From Nitzschia sp. DOCU1 (lineage: Eukaryota; Bacillariophyta; Bacillariophyceae; Bacillariales; Bacillariaceae), in contig OX595996.1 in NCBI GenBank assembly GCA_951394045.1, positions 806,001 through 870,000 on the forward strand: a stretch of DNA of 64,000 bases. Reading direction: 5' to 3'. The notes under the pieces were generated by a model. That model did not search any database. It was not told the DNA's origin and worked only from the letters and a program-made list of their open reading frames with translations. Below are positions 20,001-28,859 of the stretch, in pieces (positions within the stretch are counted from its first letter, which is position 1; every line of letters starts with the position of its first letter). Made by a program: the position numbers and the translations under genes.

Positions 20001-21531
20001 TGAAATGCAGAGTCCGATGACTTTTGGAGCTGCTCCCTTTTTGAGTGATGAAGAGCGAGAGCAGCAGCAGCTCGACGAACTGCCGTTGAAGCCACTTCTG
20101 ACTACAGCAGCCGTGCCTGAGGCGGTGCGATTTGCAATTCCAATGCTCATTGTAGCGACTACCGTTCTGCTATTCTCAAGCAATGTTAGCGTGGGCGCAT
20201 CGGTCGACATGTCGATTCGAGTGGGTGCGACACCGATTCATTTACCAGGATTGTTTGAATTCAGCCTGGGAAATACTATATCGGAACTCTATGGGGCAGG
20301 GATTTACCCACTGCTGTTTTTGGTGGCCGTCTTTAGTGGCATTTGGCCTTATGCCAAGCTGGCATGGATGTTTTACCTATGGAATGCTTCCTATCAAGAC
20401 GATCATCGAAGAGAGCAACGCCTGCTGACTCTGGACGCCCTCAGCAAGTTTTCGCTAGTGGATACCTACGTCTTGGTGGTGATGTTGGTGGCCTTTCGAT
20501 TCCATTTGGATCTGTCGGAAGATTTGGGTCTTGATGTCTACGTGACGCCAGAGTTTGGGTTTTACGCATTCTTGTTGGCCACTTGCCTGTCACTAGTGAT
20601 TGGACACGGGATGCTGTACTACCACCGCCGGGCACAACAATACGAGGATTCTCAGCAAGTTGTCGAATTGATTGAACTACGATCGATCTTTGACCACGCG
20701 TTTGATGTTGAAGACAATGGGCCGCGTCGACCACTCTCGCACTTTTTCCAAGTCATCATTTTTGTCGCATGCCTTTCGGCTACGGTATTCTTGATTCTTG
20801 GATTCAGCCAAGAGAGTTTTGCTTTTGAGTTTGGTGGGCTGGCGGGCATGGCTTTGGGTGACAAGAACAGGACAACTTATTCCTTGGTATCATTGGGCGC
20901 CGCCATCCCCAGAAGCGTGGAAGACCCCAATGATCATGGTGTATTGTTCCTTCAAATTGCGTACTTTTTCTATGCCGTTGTGACACCGGTTGCCTGTTTG
21001 ATCATTCTGATGACGTTACTCTTGTACCCAACAACGCCCAAGCTCCAGAAGCGCCTCCTCGCCGCAGCAGAAATCGCCAACGCTTGGAGTGCCGTCGAGG
21101 TCTTTGTCCTCTCTATTGTGGCTGCCTTGTTTCAAATATCAACGTTTGCCTCTTTTATCATTGGTGACAGGTGCGACCTTGTCAACAAGATTACTGGCAC
21201 GTTGATTGGTGGGAACGTCATTCCTGCCGATGACGCCGTCTGTTTCAGTGTCGCTGCCTCTGTGGAATCAAGCTGCTGGTATCTAGTTGCCGGCGTCTTG
21301 TTAAATTCCTTTGCCGTATCACTGGTGTTGCGCATTGCCCATGCGGCTGTTCATGAACGAGCTGGGCACTCTCACAAGGACTCTCTGGCTCGCCAGTTGT
21401 TTGGTCTGCCCATTGGCGTCGTGTTCTTCGGGGCGGGGGTGATTGCGGAAGGAGAAGAGTCCCAGTCAGAAGAAGCAGAAAACGAGGACCAAGAAGCAGC
21501 AAACGCTCCGGACTGGCGATTTTGGTTCTAA
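17071..21531 (+). CDS. Large membrane protein: TULIP-like lipid-binding ectodomain fused to a PqiA-like domain
   Basis: 1486 residues in one exon. A signal peptide (about 1-35) is followed by about 850 extracytoplasmic residues with many NxS/T sites. The first 230 resemble a BPI/LBP (TULIP) fold: alternating strands, two Cys-flanked segments and the amphipathic helix HYITQALQEQLCPLLNKQLD. A second related region may cover about 310-620. One membrane helix (about 890-910) and an acidic linker lead to a multi-helix domain (about 1015-1440) that resembles bacterial paraquat-inducible protein A: SGIWPYAKLAWMFYLW, then LLTLDALSKFSLVDTYVLVVM. Bacterial PqiA works in lipid transport with PqiB/C. A role in moving lipids between membranes is inferred. 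The zinc ribbons of bacterial PqiA were not seen. Confidence 0.72.
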   Translation: MIQSVKNPMHCFRVLAALFWIVSSAVLSLDPAVAVAVVDDASSPFLESSVSAPPNCKEWNADNRLECWLWQLHVEIPNESFEADWITVAIKDMVCTNFALRDLQSDYPAPHALELSVQSLQASCHGKYHASGGISGNVRAGVSAQSSTLQAIQVAVRVLPSTVYPLVRPDSFQTTSCQTHLKAKDIHFTGSMSARLIQAFSKTIGHYITQALQEQLCPLLNKQLDPLVTDYLHQLDDWMKPYLPKGTPTTSFISGNNGTNDEAIVVERVLPSRPTLRLSAGGTTRRERKLHLLGSTTEQDSLLEHGGEFTLNALPASNASVYSPLDWNIVHWALELFNKQLEEHLQRGWFFSPNNTQDFCPRKCHNMFRGLSGWFRSIVGPALTIPLPSYFHNISLPALPLHATATIGVPHISIRGLDQLALLQLLRPILVGNGGNDTQSALASHIVTTLPGLRMETPVDMNIHMRNATHALSEPFTVKINVTQLDTLLTTSLQVMDWDQISLLQVVNAVQRFVENPTPANIRSTLGCLIRTVQQVENLDWITSIVLDSITITRRTARLQNQSAFLEEDLDHVINTALELLLGEYTPLWTDLMQGLIRDPARRTLNSFLKDWIHRSSSVHTCPAVPVTKEPKWLNFSKFLILDHFNDFLNHQSTLQIMNQFLDCVGKVLEGHVAAHAAQSAAMSNVQSIGSLLEVVRVETKNWNAIEHVQLFQPTDDTTVESSIQWGSNSTVPQMQVTLRISAHQVSGIVNITLFAGLQAKLETQLDYNLNRLENLTVAHLLQQVECGMVPMAQLRFLPKVTAASLGPWVGLNISALLNNQSISYSTQAEGNETHHVAQMTDSAINWSVEWLRTLANKALEDWVVRSSDLCPGIVPNGNVPDNRIDPSDSAWYGFPIIWVFIVFLVLAQSGAAFMLQGSNARDEESEEPMSTPLLARPSDEDIMGPAPLENDVDDYARDMREMDRSLLNDIHEETIHEMQSPMTFGAAPFLSDEEREQQQLDELPLKPLLTTAAVPEAVRFAIPMLIVATTVLLFSSNVSVGASVDMSIRVGATPIHLPGLFEFSLGNTISELYGAGIYPLLFLVAVFSGIWPYAKLAWMFYLWNASYQDDHRREQRLLTLDALSKFSLVDTYVLVVMLVAFRFHLDLSEDLGLDVYVTPEFGFYAFLLATCLSLVIGHGMLYYHRRAQQYEDSQQVVELIELRSIFDHAFDVEDNGPRRPLSHFFQVIIFVACLSATVFLILGFSQESFAFEFGGLAGMALGDKNRTTYSLVSLGAAIPRSVEDPNDHGVLFLQIAYFFYAVVTPVACLIILMTLLLYPTTPKLQKRLLAAAEIANAWSAVEVFVLSIVAALFQISTFASFIIGDRCDLVNKITGTLIGGNVIPADDAVCFSVAASVESSCWYLVAGVLLNSFAVSLVLRIAHAAVHERAGHSHKDSLARQLFGLPIGVVFFGAGVIAEGEESQSEEAENEDQEAANAPDWRFWF

Positions 21532-21883
21532 AAGACTACCTTTTTTTAGTTGTGTTTTCTACTACTATGGAGCGATGGCTTTTATCCACGCCGACCGGGT
21601 GGTGCTGCGTAGTCAGGATACGTATTTCTATTGCTACTCCATCATTCCACGAAGTCTGGCTGGCGCGGAGGGTGGTTCAGCCGGCGCGAACACTTTTTCA
21701 AAAAATGCGATGTGGGGGGACATTGACGAGAAAGGAAAGATCGAAAACGTGTCGAACAATGACGCGCTGGATGACGGCCCATATTTCGCCTCAAAGTATT
21801 GCAAGGACACGACTCCTTTGATGAAGCGATATTAATTCATTCTCAGGGCATTTACCGTTGTTGTCATAACGAAGTGCTGCTGC
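21532..21883. other. Intergenic region between PqiA-like and LARGE-type genes
   Basis: 3' flank of one plus-strand gene and 5' flank of the next. Small open frames here have no recognisable content. No other structure seen. Confidence 0.35.
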
Positions 21884-23185
21884 ATGCCTCACCGAGGATT
21901 CATCCTCCGCCTCGTGGTGCTGCCATGTCTCGCAGGTTTACTTTCGTCGTCATATTGGTTGCCAACGCGCCTCTTTGGTTCGGTATTCAAAGGCAATACG
22001 AGTAATTGGCTGGATTTCGGTGGTGGGAGTAGCGTCACGAAGAATCAAACGGGCGATGAGTGGTCTCTGTTAAAAGATTCGCTGGTGTGTCAGTGGGAAA
22101 CATCCCCCGTCTTTCAGGATTCCACGACTGATTTGCCGCAGCCGCCGCTCATTTTAACTCATGCCGTGAAACGAAACGCTACTCTTCCGAAAGAGGATTT
22201 TATTCTGGTGACGCATATTTCCATTCAAAAATTGGATGTGTTGTTACTTCAGCTTCGTCGGTTTGGTGGGCCGGCCAGCGTAGCGGTCTATTTGAGTAGC
22301 CCGATCGAGATTGAAGCCTTTTGTGCCTTTCTCCGGCAGCATCAGCACGCAGAATTGAGGCAGACCACGTTTCATGTAGTGCTGGAGCGAGGAAGATCGT
22401 CGTCCACGAATACGAATACGTATGAACGCCCCCTGTACCCGCATAATATTCTTCGAAACGTGGCATTACAAACGATTGAGTGCGACTACTTTCTGGCTCT
22501 GGATGTGGATTTCATACCCGCCCCAAGGACTCATGATCGACTCTTGGAATATTTATTGTTGCAGCCACAAAGCAATGGCGACGATTTCCGCCATCAGCTT
22601 CAGAATAAGAAACTATTTGTTCTTCCGGCCTTTGAACTCTTCCCTCGCGAGGGAGAGCGTTTTGCCACGAAAGATATGCTTCCTGACTCCAAGTCTCAGG
22701 TGATTGCCATGGTCAAAGAGCAAAGGCTTGTTCCGTTCCGCAAGAGCGCACCCGTCGGTCACCTCTTGACAAATTTTGACAGGTGGCTTGGTCAAGTATT
22801 ACCGGAAGAAGCCACCGACGATCGCAGCTTTTTGTATTACTACGACATTCCTCTCAGGGGAACCAAGCGGCGAGAGGTCTGGGAGCCATATGTGGTTGGC
22901 TACCGTCCTGGTATTCATCGGTACTGGGAAGATTTTCGTGGCTATGGGTTTGACAAGTTTAGCTTTTTCATTGAGAGCCAGCTAGCGGGATATACTTTTG
23001 CTGTCCTCGAGGACTTGTTCTGTGTTCACTTGAATCATCCCGAAGTATCAAAGGACGAACAAGCGAGATTGTTGGAGAGAAATCGAGTCTACTATGCAAA
23101 CTTTATTCTATTTTTATCGGAAAGATATGGGAAAAATCCCCCCTGGTTGCCTGCAACGAGCGACCTTATTCAAGAGGGGGCATGA
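21884..23185 (+). CDS. LARGE/B4GAT1-type glycosyltransferase (GT49)
   Basis: 433 residues, type II Golgi topology: hydrophobic anchor at about residues 7-25 after a short N-terminus. The catalytic domain has LVTHISIQKLDVLLLQLRRF, then YPHNILRNVALQTIECDYF, the metal-binding DxD motif LDVDF (about 206-210), FVLPAFELFPRE, and the late segments VVGYRPGIHRYWEDFRGYGFDK and AGYTFAVLEDLFCVHLNHPE. These match the GT49 domain (family of dystroglycan-modifying glucuronyl/GlcNAc transferases). In a diatom the acceptor is probably a cell-surface glycan; the exact sugar is not known. Start at the ATG 21884 gives the expected short cytosolic tail. Confidence 0.85.
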   Translation: MPHRGFILRLVVLPCLAGLLSSSYWLPTRLFGSVFKGNTSNWLDFGGGSSVTKNQTGDEWSLLKDSLVCQWETSPVFQDSTTDLPQPPLILTHAVKRNATLPKEDFILVTHISIQKLDVLLLQLRRFGGPASVAVYLSSPIEIEAFCAFLRQHQHAELRQTTFHVVLERGRSSSTNTNTYERPLYPHNILRNVALQTIECDYFLALDVDFIPAPRTHDRLLEYLLLQPQSNGDDFRHQLQNKKLFVLPAFELFPREGERFATKDMLPDSKSQVIAMVKEQRLVPFRKSAPVGHLLTNFDRWLGQVLPEEATDDRSFLYYYDIPLRGTKRREVWEPYVVGYRPGIHRYWEDFRGYGFDKFSFFIESQLAGYTFAVLEDLFCVHLNHPEVSKDEQARLLERNRVYYANFILFLSERYGKNPPWLPATSDLIQEGA

Positions 23186-23342
23186 TTTTGTTGGACTTCA
23201 CTTTAATTAACATGCAGGAAGCGGTGGGTTCCATCTGTCTTCCCACCATTTGATGAAAAGGGCTTGGGGCCGAACGTTGGCCGTGTGAGTTTGCAACTCC
23301 TTGCTTCCGCGGTCGAAAGCGTGAGCTCAACCTCCATCGATT

Positions 23343-24005
23343 TTAAGGAGGCGGGGTCAGCTGAGCATTACCAAGATACTGAATGGCAAAGTGACCTGTT
23401 TCCTCGTCGATGACGAGATTCTCCCACGAAATACCGCGAGGGCCTACTCCAAATCCTTGTTCAGCATCCTCGACAAAGTCAAGAATTCTTAGAACTTGCC
23501 TCTCGATGATGTCAAGTTTTGGGGCGGACATTTCGACCTCATCGTACGAGAGAAAAACTCTTTGAGTGATCACATCAACATCGAAAAGTTCTGGAATCGC
23601 TTCGGGCATTGGTGTCTGAATGGTGTACAGTTTCTGCCGCTGACTGTCCCAACACACTTCGATGATACCTCGCACCAATGTAGTGCGTTGGCCAACGGTT
23701 TGAGAGACGTGAAGCCAAGTGAGTAGAGAGGGTGTGATAGTCTCACCGGGCTTTGGGAACTCGGTGACTTCGACCAAAGTGGGTTCTGTGTGCTCATTGC
23801 TCGAATAGCGGTACGCAAGCATGCGTGTCCCTCCCATTAGAGTGTCCACAGGTGGGCCCAGGTCTTCCATGGGGACCACATAGGACTGCGTTGCAGGACT
23901 ATGAATGGCTCGTCCTTGAGGATTGCTATGGCTCACAAAGCGAGCCATGGATACAATGGAGCTGAAATTGATTAGAATCGGCAAGTCGTTGAAATTTTGC
24001 GCCAT
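23343..24005 (-). CDS. Unknown protein
   Basis: 220 residues, not recognised. No signal peptide or membrane helix. It has a mixed alpha/beta composition with segments such as PMEDLGPPVDTLMGGTRML and TLVRGIIEVCWDSQRQKLYT, and ends in a Pro-rich LTPPP. The ATG at 24005 is the only one near the start. It is convergent with the GT49 gene (157 bp between stops). Confidence 0.6.
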   Translation of the reverse strand: MAQNFNDLPILINFSSIVSMARFVSHSNPQGRAIHSPATQSYVVPMEDLGPPVDTLMGGTRMLAYRYSSNEHTEPTLVEVTEFPKPGETITPSLLTWLHVSQTVGQRTTLVRGIIEVCWDSQRQKLYTIQTPMPEAIPELFDVDVITQRVFLSYDEVEMSAPKLDIIERQVLRILDFVEDAEQGFGVGPRGISWENLVIDEETGHFAIQYLGNAQLTPPP

Positions 24006-25079
24006 GGTTTCTGTTGAGATGGATGATACATTGGACGTTTAGAAAAGTTGTGAGAGAGATGACGACTCGAAGATCGACAACCACCGGCTTTAGCTTTACC
24101 TTACTCTCGGGAACAATTGTCTAATAGATGCTGCAAAGGTTGTGTTCGATTAAATAACACGATTGAAATGATAGTCAATGGAATAGGGATCCTCATCACT
24201 TCTTCGATGTTTTTGTTTTGGCTTGCAGAGGATGTGATGGGTTCTTTGGTCGGAACAGGAAGAATGGACCGCCACAAAGTGCACAGAGAGTTTAGCGCCC
24301 TACGTAATTCCGCTTACATTTTCTACGGGTGCACCGAACGGACGGAGAGGTGCAGACCAATTTTAGTAGCATGTGACGTCATCCAGAGAAGAAAGGCTTC
24401 AATAAAAGGCGACGACATCGATTTTAGATGAGACGCTCTCGAAACCCGCGCTTGACACCTTGTCCCGGCGGGTCACCAACCCATAGCCCTCACTAAAACT
24501 CTCATCGCGTCGTGCCTTGGGGTAGATCGTTCCAATGCGAACTACACCAGGAAATTGTTGCATCAATTGCATCGTCATTATACTAACTACTGACTGACTG
24601 TATTACTGGCGGGTATAAGATGCAAGTTCTCTAGCTAGTAGAGCCACGGCAGCTACTACTAATAGCTACCCGGCAGTACTACTCTATGCCTTCGTCTCTA
24701 CTGGTTATGATATGACTTGAGAGAGCATCTCTCTACGACGGCAACGTCGTCTGCTAACATCATAGCCCGCATATCCAGGAACTTGGGAGAACAACGATGA
24801 ACAACGAACAGTGGTACATTCTACCACTACTTTGTTAGTCTTGTCGACACTCGGGAGCAAAATGTGGCGCTGCCGGCGCGCGCACACTCCGACCTGCTTC
24901 CAACAAAGTTCGCGCCAAGATTTGAGAACGAACGGCATTGGCCGTGCATGGGGGTGCACACACAACGAGAGCCCACCTACGCTTTTGCTGTCACCACCGC
25001 ACCGGCGCACTCAAAGTTACCACGAGCAGTTCAGTCGCTTTCTCTTTCTCGCCATAGCAATAGCATCGTCATCATCATC
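24006..25079. promoter_or_regulatory. Divergent intergenic region
   Basis: About 1.07 kb without a supported gene. A frame open upstream of the LRR start (24864-25079) lacks an ATG. The region contains CTAGTAGAGC followed by NACGGC (24635-24650), a short word shared with three other intergenic sites, and mirrored AGCTACTACTAATAGCTAC words at 24651-24669. The last 40 bases before the LRR ATG are TC-rich and end in a CATCATCATC run. Confidence 0.4.
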
Positions 25080-26126
25080 ATGTTCATCAAGAAGGATTTA
25101 CGCAAGATACCCAAGATTCTCGAAGACGCCATTGTTGTCGATGACGACAATGACAATGACCCGACGCAGTCTACCAATGACGAGATGCTACGCCAGGCCA
25201 AACGCTCCAAAGTCCAGGCGCCCCTGTCCGAACTCCGTCTAGGCAGACGTCAACAAGAATTCCAAGGCTCGATTCAAATCTTGTGTCAACCTACGTATTT
25301 ACCCAAGCTCACGTGTTTGCAAAATTTGAACCTGTATGATTGTGCTATCAAGAGTCTAGAGGGCATTGGCATGTTTCAAGCGTGTCCCCGCTTGGAAATT
25401 TTGAATCTGGGACGGAATCCTCTGCAGACGTTGCCAGACGAATTATCTTGCCTGAAAATCAAGGAATTGTGGTTGGACGATTGTCAATTGACGGGACCCT
25501 TGCCCGACTGTGTGACGCGACTGCCAAATTTGCAACGTCTACGAGTCCCCAACAATCAAATTACTCGTGTGCCAGATTCGATCAATGACATGAAACACTT
25601 GCAACTCTTGTGTTTGGATCGAAATCCCATTGTATTGCCTGACGATTTGTCTGGGCTGAGACAACTCCAAGAATTGTTTTTGCGACACTGCAACCTGACC
25701 AAACTTCCCAAAAAGTTGCCTTCACAATCACTTCAAATCTTGCACTTGTCATCGAATCCATTGACAAGTCTAGATAGTCTCGTGGAAAACAACTCGCTGT
25801 CGGAATTGACGCAATTGTATATCAATGGTTGTCAATTGACGCATTTGCCGGATGGTATCGTCTCGCAACATCCCAAGTTACAGAGATTAGTGCTCAGTCA
25901 CAATCCCCGTTTAATGTATGCACCTCAAGACATGTGGGATGCCGTGGTTGCTGCTGACAATAATAACAGTGGCAGCAGTATGATGGATATTGTCGTGTGG
26001 CAACCCAATCCACAACTCGAACAAGGCGTCACGGAGCCTCCTGATGCTGCGAATGCGCAAGAAGAAGAATCATCCGATGACGACGATGGAGCCGCCATGG
26101 AAGGAGTGGAATTGTCCCAGGAATAA
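25080..26126 (+). CDS. Leucine-rich repeat protein
   Basis: 348 residues from the ATG at 25080 (MFIKKDLRKIPKILEDA), chosen because the frame further upstream has no ATG in good context and low-complexity content. About nine LRRs of 22-24 residues run from about residue 75 to 290, with the consensus LxxLxLxxNxLxxLPxxL, for instance LEILNLGRNPLQTLPDELS and LQLLCLDRNPIVLPDDLS. The N-terminus is acidic and Asp-rich, the C-terminus Glu/Asp/Ser-rich. No signal peptide, so probably cytosolic or nuclear; a protein-binding scaffold of the SHOC2/PIRL type is the closest comparison. The partner is unknown. Confidence 0.85.
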   Translation: MFIKKDLRKIPKILEDAIVVDDDNDNDPTQSTNDEMLRQAKRSKVQAPLSELRLGRRQQEFQGSIQILCQPTYLPKLTCLQNLNLYDCAIKSLEGIGMFQACPRLEILNLGRNPLQTLPDELSCLKIKELWLDDCQLTGPLPDCVTRLPNLQRLRVPNNQITRVPDSINDMKHLQLLCLDRNPIVLPDDLSGLRQLQELFLRHCNLTKLPKKLPSQSLQILHLSSNPLTSLDSLVENNSLSELTQLYINGCQLTHLPDGIVSQHPKLQRLVLSHNPRLMYAPQDMWDAVVAADNNNSGSSMMDIVVWQPNPQLEQGVTEPPDAANAQEEESSDDDDGAAMEGVELSQE

Positions 26127-26535
26127 GCAACTATGTGTACTGCACTACACGCCGCTTTGTTTTGTTGGTGGTGACAAATAGGATAGGATTAAAAGAAATG
26201 CAACTACTTTATGGTAACTTGCTTGGTATTTGGACGGAGCCGTCTATCGAGGTAGTAGTTCCAGCGTATCAAATGATACGTCAATGCAAAGACTTGACGA
26301 CGCAACATCACCAACAACAGGCTAGATAGCGGAATCGTCAACTACTAGCTACAACAAAGACAGCTACTGCATTCCACGCCATTTTGACAACAGCAACCAA
26401 CAAGAATAAAGGGAAGCAAAATGATGTACTGTCATGTCTAATAATGATTCGTGGAAATGTATGTTTCTAGCTTGGGACCCCCACGCTGAATATTTATTTG
26501 TTTGTTTTATTGATGATGATTGATGATCATGATGA
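26127..26535. other. Intergenic region (convergent 3' flanks)
   Basis: 3' flanks of the LRR gene and of the small secreted-protein gene. Contains a GATGATGATTGATGATCATGATGATT run at about 26512-26537 and CTACTAGCTAC at 26341-26351. No gene seen. Confidence 0.35.
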
Positions 26536-26871
26536 TTAAACGGTGTGGTAGAGGAAGCATTTGGAGTTCGACGCGACCGAGTTATCGGCTTTCAAAATGT
26601 AGAATTGGGCAGGGTCCACACAAATCATTTTCTTGGGATTCGATTTCAAATAGAGCTGACATTGGTCGACTCCATCTGCCACGTTGGTTAATTTTTTGCC
26701 TTGAATACCATATTGACACTGTCCTGGCCCGGCCGGAGTGCAAGAGGTTTCGTCGCAAGTCGGTGCTTGAGAGCTGGCATTCTTGAGGTTGCGACGGAGA
26801 TTCCCGCCTTCTTCGGATGATCCAGCAGCAGCCGCAACTGCGACAAGTAGAGCCAAGATGGTGACACGCAT
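26536..26871 (-). CDS. Small secreted protein with six cysteines
   Basis: 111 residues. A clear signal peptide (MRVTILALLVAVAAAAG) with an Ala-rich cleavage site near residue 16-17. The mature part has a short basic/Asn-rich stretch and then six Cys, all after residue 38, compatible with three disulfides. A QYGIQGKKL...CQLYL core is followed by YILKADN and FLYHTV at the C-terminus. No family recognised. A secreted or cell-wall-associated role is inferred from the signal peptide only. Confidence 0.65.
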   Translation of the reverse strand: MRVTILALLVAVAAAAGSSEEGGNLRRNLKNASSQAPTCDETSCTPAGPGQCQYGIQGKKLTNVADGVDQCQLYLKSNPKKMICVDPAQFYILKADNSVASNSKCFLYHTV

Positions 26872-27836
26872 GATGGAATAAGTTTCTTGTTTGTTGGATC
26901 GATGGAAAGCAACGGGGGGTTATTGTCGGCCTCTTTGTTGCCTTGTGGGAAAATTGTGAGAGTCCATCAAACGTTTGGATTTTCAATGGAAACTCCGAGG
27001 GCCTGCTTCCTCTCTCGTTCCCATTGCTTCTGGGCATATTCTCTCTACGGCCGAGTACGATAGGGCCTTTTCAATTCTTCGATTGTCTAAGCCTCTTGCG
27101 GACCCGGAATGACTCCACTCCAAAAAATGATTGCGCGGGATTTCGCTCGCGGAGATCCCAAGATCGCCTCACGGTCTCGTCGCTAAATAATCGGGTGGAT
27201 GTTCTCCTCAATTCCGTCAGATAAATCCCACGAGCAACGACCTTTTTTCAAAATACTACTACTAGCTATGATCGTAGCGTGACGACATCTGCGCTGGATG
27301 AAAAGAGAAGACTCACGAAAGCTTCGGTTGAAGCGGTCCCAATATTTCCGAGTCTCTCTTGCCACCACAACGCATTCCTGGTTTTGCTGTGCGACTCCCT
27401 TCTCAATTCGGCGAACCTCCTTTCTTCTTGGAGCCGCCGATTTCGAATAGCTCGTCGTTGGCGAGATACGACTAGAAGAGAAGCACATCACCACTCTCTA
27501 CCGGTAGTGGCCAGCTGGGGAGCCTCAGCCAGCAAAATGGCAGAGGCAGCACAAGAAAGCCAGGGATATATGAGGGCTCAAACGTTACCAACGCAGTAGT
27601 TCCGAGGACTGCGAACTTCCCGCTCTCGCTACCAGTAGTACATAGTGTTCGAAGAAGTCCAAAAGCGAGACGACTACGACGACCATCATGGACTTTGAGA
27701 ATGACTGCTTCGATTGTTGCGCTTTTCTGCGCGCCCTTTCTCTAACTTTCGTTCGCCGGGCAGACGATTCCTTTCTATTGGCACGAGGTTCCGTTGAACG
27801 CAACAAGGGTCATCGGGTCGGCAACGCAACAAGACG
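26872..27836. promoter_or_regulatory. Divergent intergenic region
   Basis: About 965 bp between a minus-strand and a plus-strand gene. Several short open frames overlap each other on both strands and show no recognisable domain. Contains TACTACTACTAGCTA (about 27254-27268) and CTACCGGTAG (about 27498-27507), near-palindromic words that recur between genes here. No other feature seen. Confidence 0.35.
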
Positions 27837-28622
27837 ATGACAGAAAGTCTCAAAGCAGCAGCGACCGCCCTCGAAAGCTCGCAGGCACTAAAGTCAACGG
27901 TGCCATTGGCCATGCCAAATATCTTTGAAAATTTTGTAAGGTGGATCATGAAAGAAGACGAAGAAAGCAAAGTAGCAACGCCGTCAGAGGCAAAAGAGCC
28001 CACAGACGAAGATGACGACGCCTCATCGTCATCCTCTTCGGAGCCAAAGGAAGACGACAGCCACTTGTTTCCGACGCACGCTGCGTTTACAGTACCCGTC
28101 GAAATTCGACCGACGCCTGAACTAGGAGACGATCAGTATGGTGTCTTTGCAGCTGCCGATATTCCTCCCCATACGGAATTTTGGATCTGGACGCATCGCG
28201 TCAAGGAAATTCCATCGTCGCAAATGGGGCCGTATATTGCACAGAATTTTGAAGCAGATGACTTGGAAGGCATTCGCCACTTTTTAAGACGAGGATTTGT
28301 GCTTCCGACCCCCTACGATGATTTCTTTTATTCCAATCCGACAGATGCAGGGACGTATATGAATCATTCTTCAACGCCCAATTGTGCAAGACCGCATGGG
28401 ACCACCAGGCTCATTAAGAAAGGGGAAGAATTGACCATGGATTACATTGGCAATGGAAATCCGGCGTGGTACGTCGATCTTTGTCATCGCTATGGTATTT
28501 TGACGCCCGTGGAAATCGCCGAGGAGGAAAACAATCGAGGAGGCCTAGTCCAACCGGCCCTGTACAATGGACAAGTCCGGAATACGTTACTGGATAGCAT
28601 GGTCTCGCTGCAAGGGCTCTAG
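27837..28622 (+). CDS. SET-domain protein
   Basis: 261 residues. After an acidic, Ser-rich N-terminal region (about 35-75) comes a SET domain: YGVFAAADIPPHTEFWIW (SET-N strand region, about 101-118), an inserted region, then NHSSTPNC (about 178-185) and KKGEELTMDY (about 194-203). These are the NHxxxPNC and GEELxxDY motifs that bind S-adenosylmethionine and form the catalytic site. The Cys-rich post-SET motif is missing, and the C-terminus is only a short tail. A protein lysine methyltransferase is likely; histone versus non-histone target cannot be told. Start at the first ATG, 27837. Confidence 0.85.
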   Translation: MTESLKAAATALESSQALKSTVPLAMPNIFENFVRWIMKEDEESKVATPSEAKEPTDEDDDASSSSSSEPKEDDSHLFPTHAAFTVPVEIRPTPELGDDQYGVFAAADIPPHTEFWIWTHRVKEIPSSQMGPYIAQNFEADDLEGIRHFLRRGFVLPTPYDDFFYSNPTDAGTYMNHSSTPNCARPHGTTRLIKKGEELTMDYIGNGNPAWYVDLCHRYGILTPVEIAEEENNRGGLVQPALYNGQVRNTLLDSMVSLQGL

Positions 28623-28859
28623 AGTCGTAATCTGCTTGCAGAAGAAGAGCCAAAGTCACAATGTTGTCTTGGGGAAAGTTTAAGGTAGGCTTGTATAACC
28701 GGTAGCCAATCTAGTCAACAGGCAAGACCACAATGCCAATTCAATGAAGTTCAAATATCCCAGACACGAGACTGATAGCTCGAGGGCGGCCATAGATGTG
28801 CGTCGGAGGTTCATCCTATGCATACTTCTATAAATTATATGTAGTAGCAAATATGCTCG

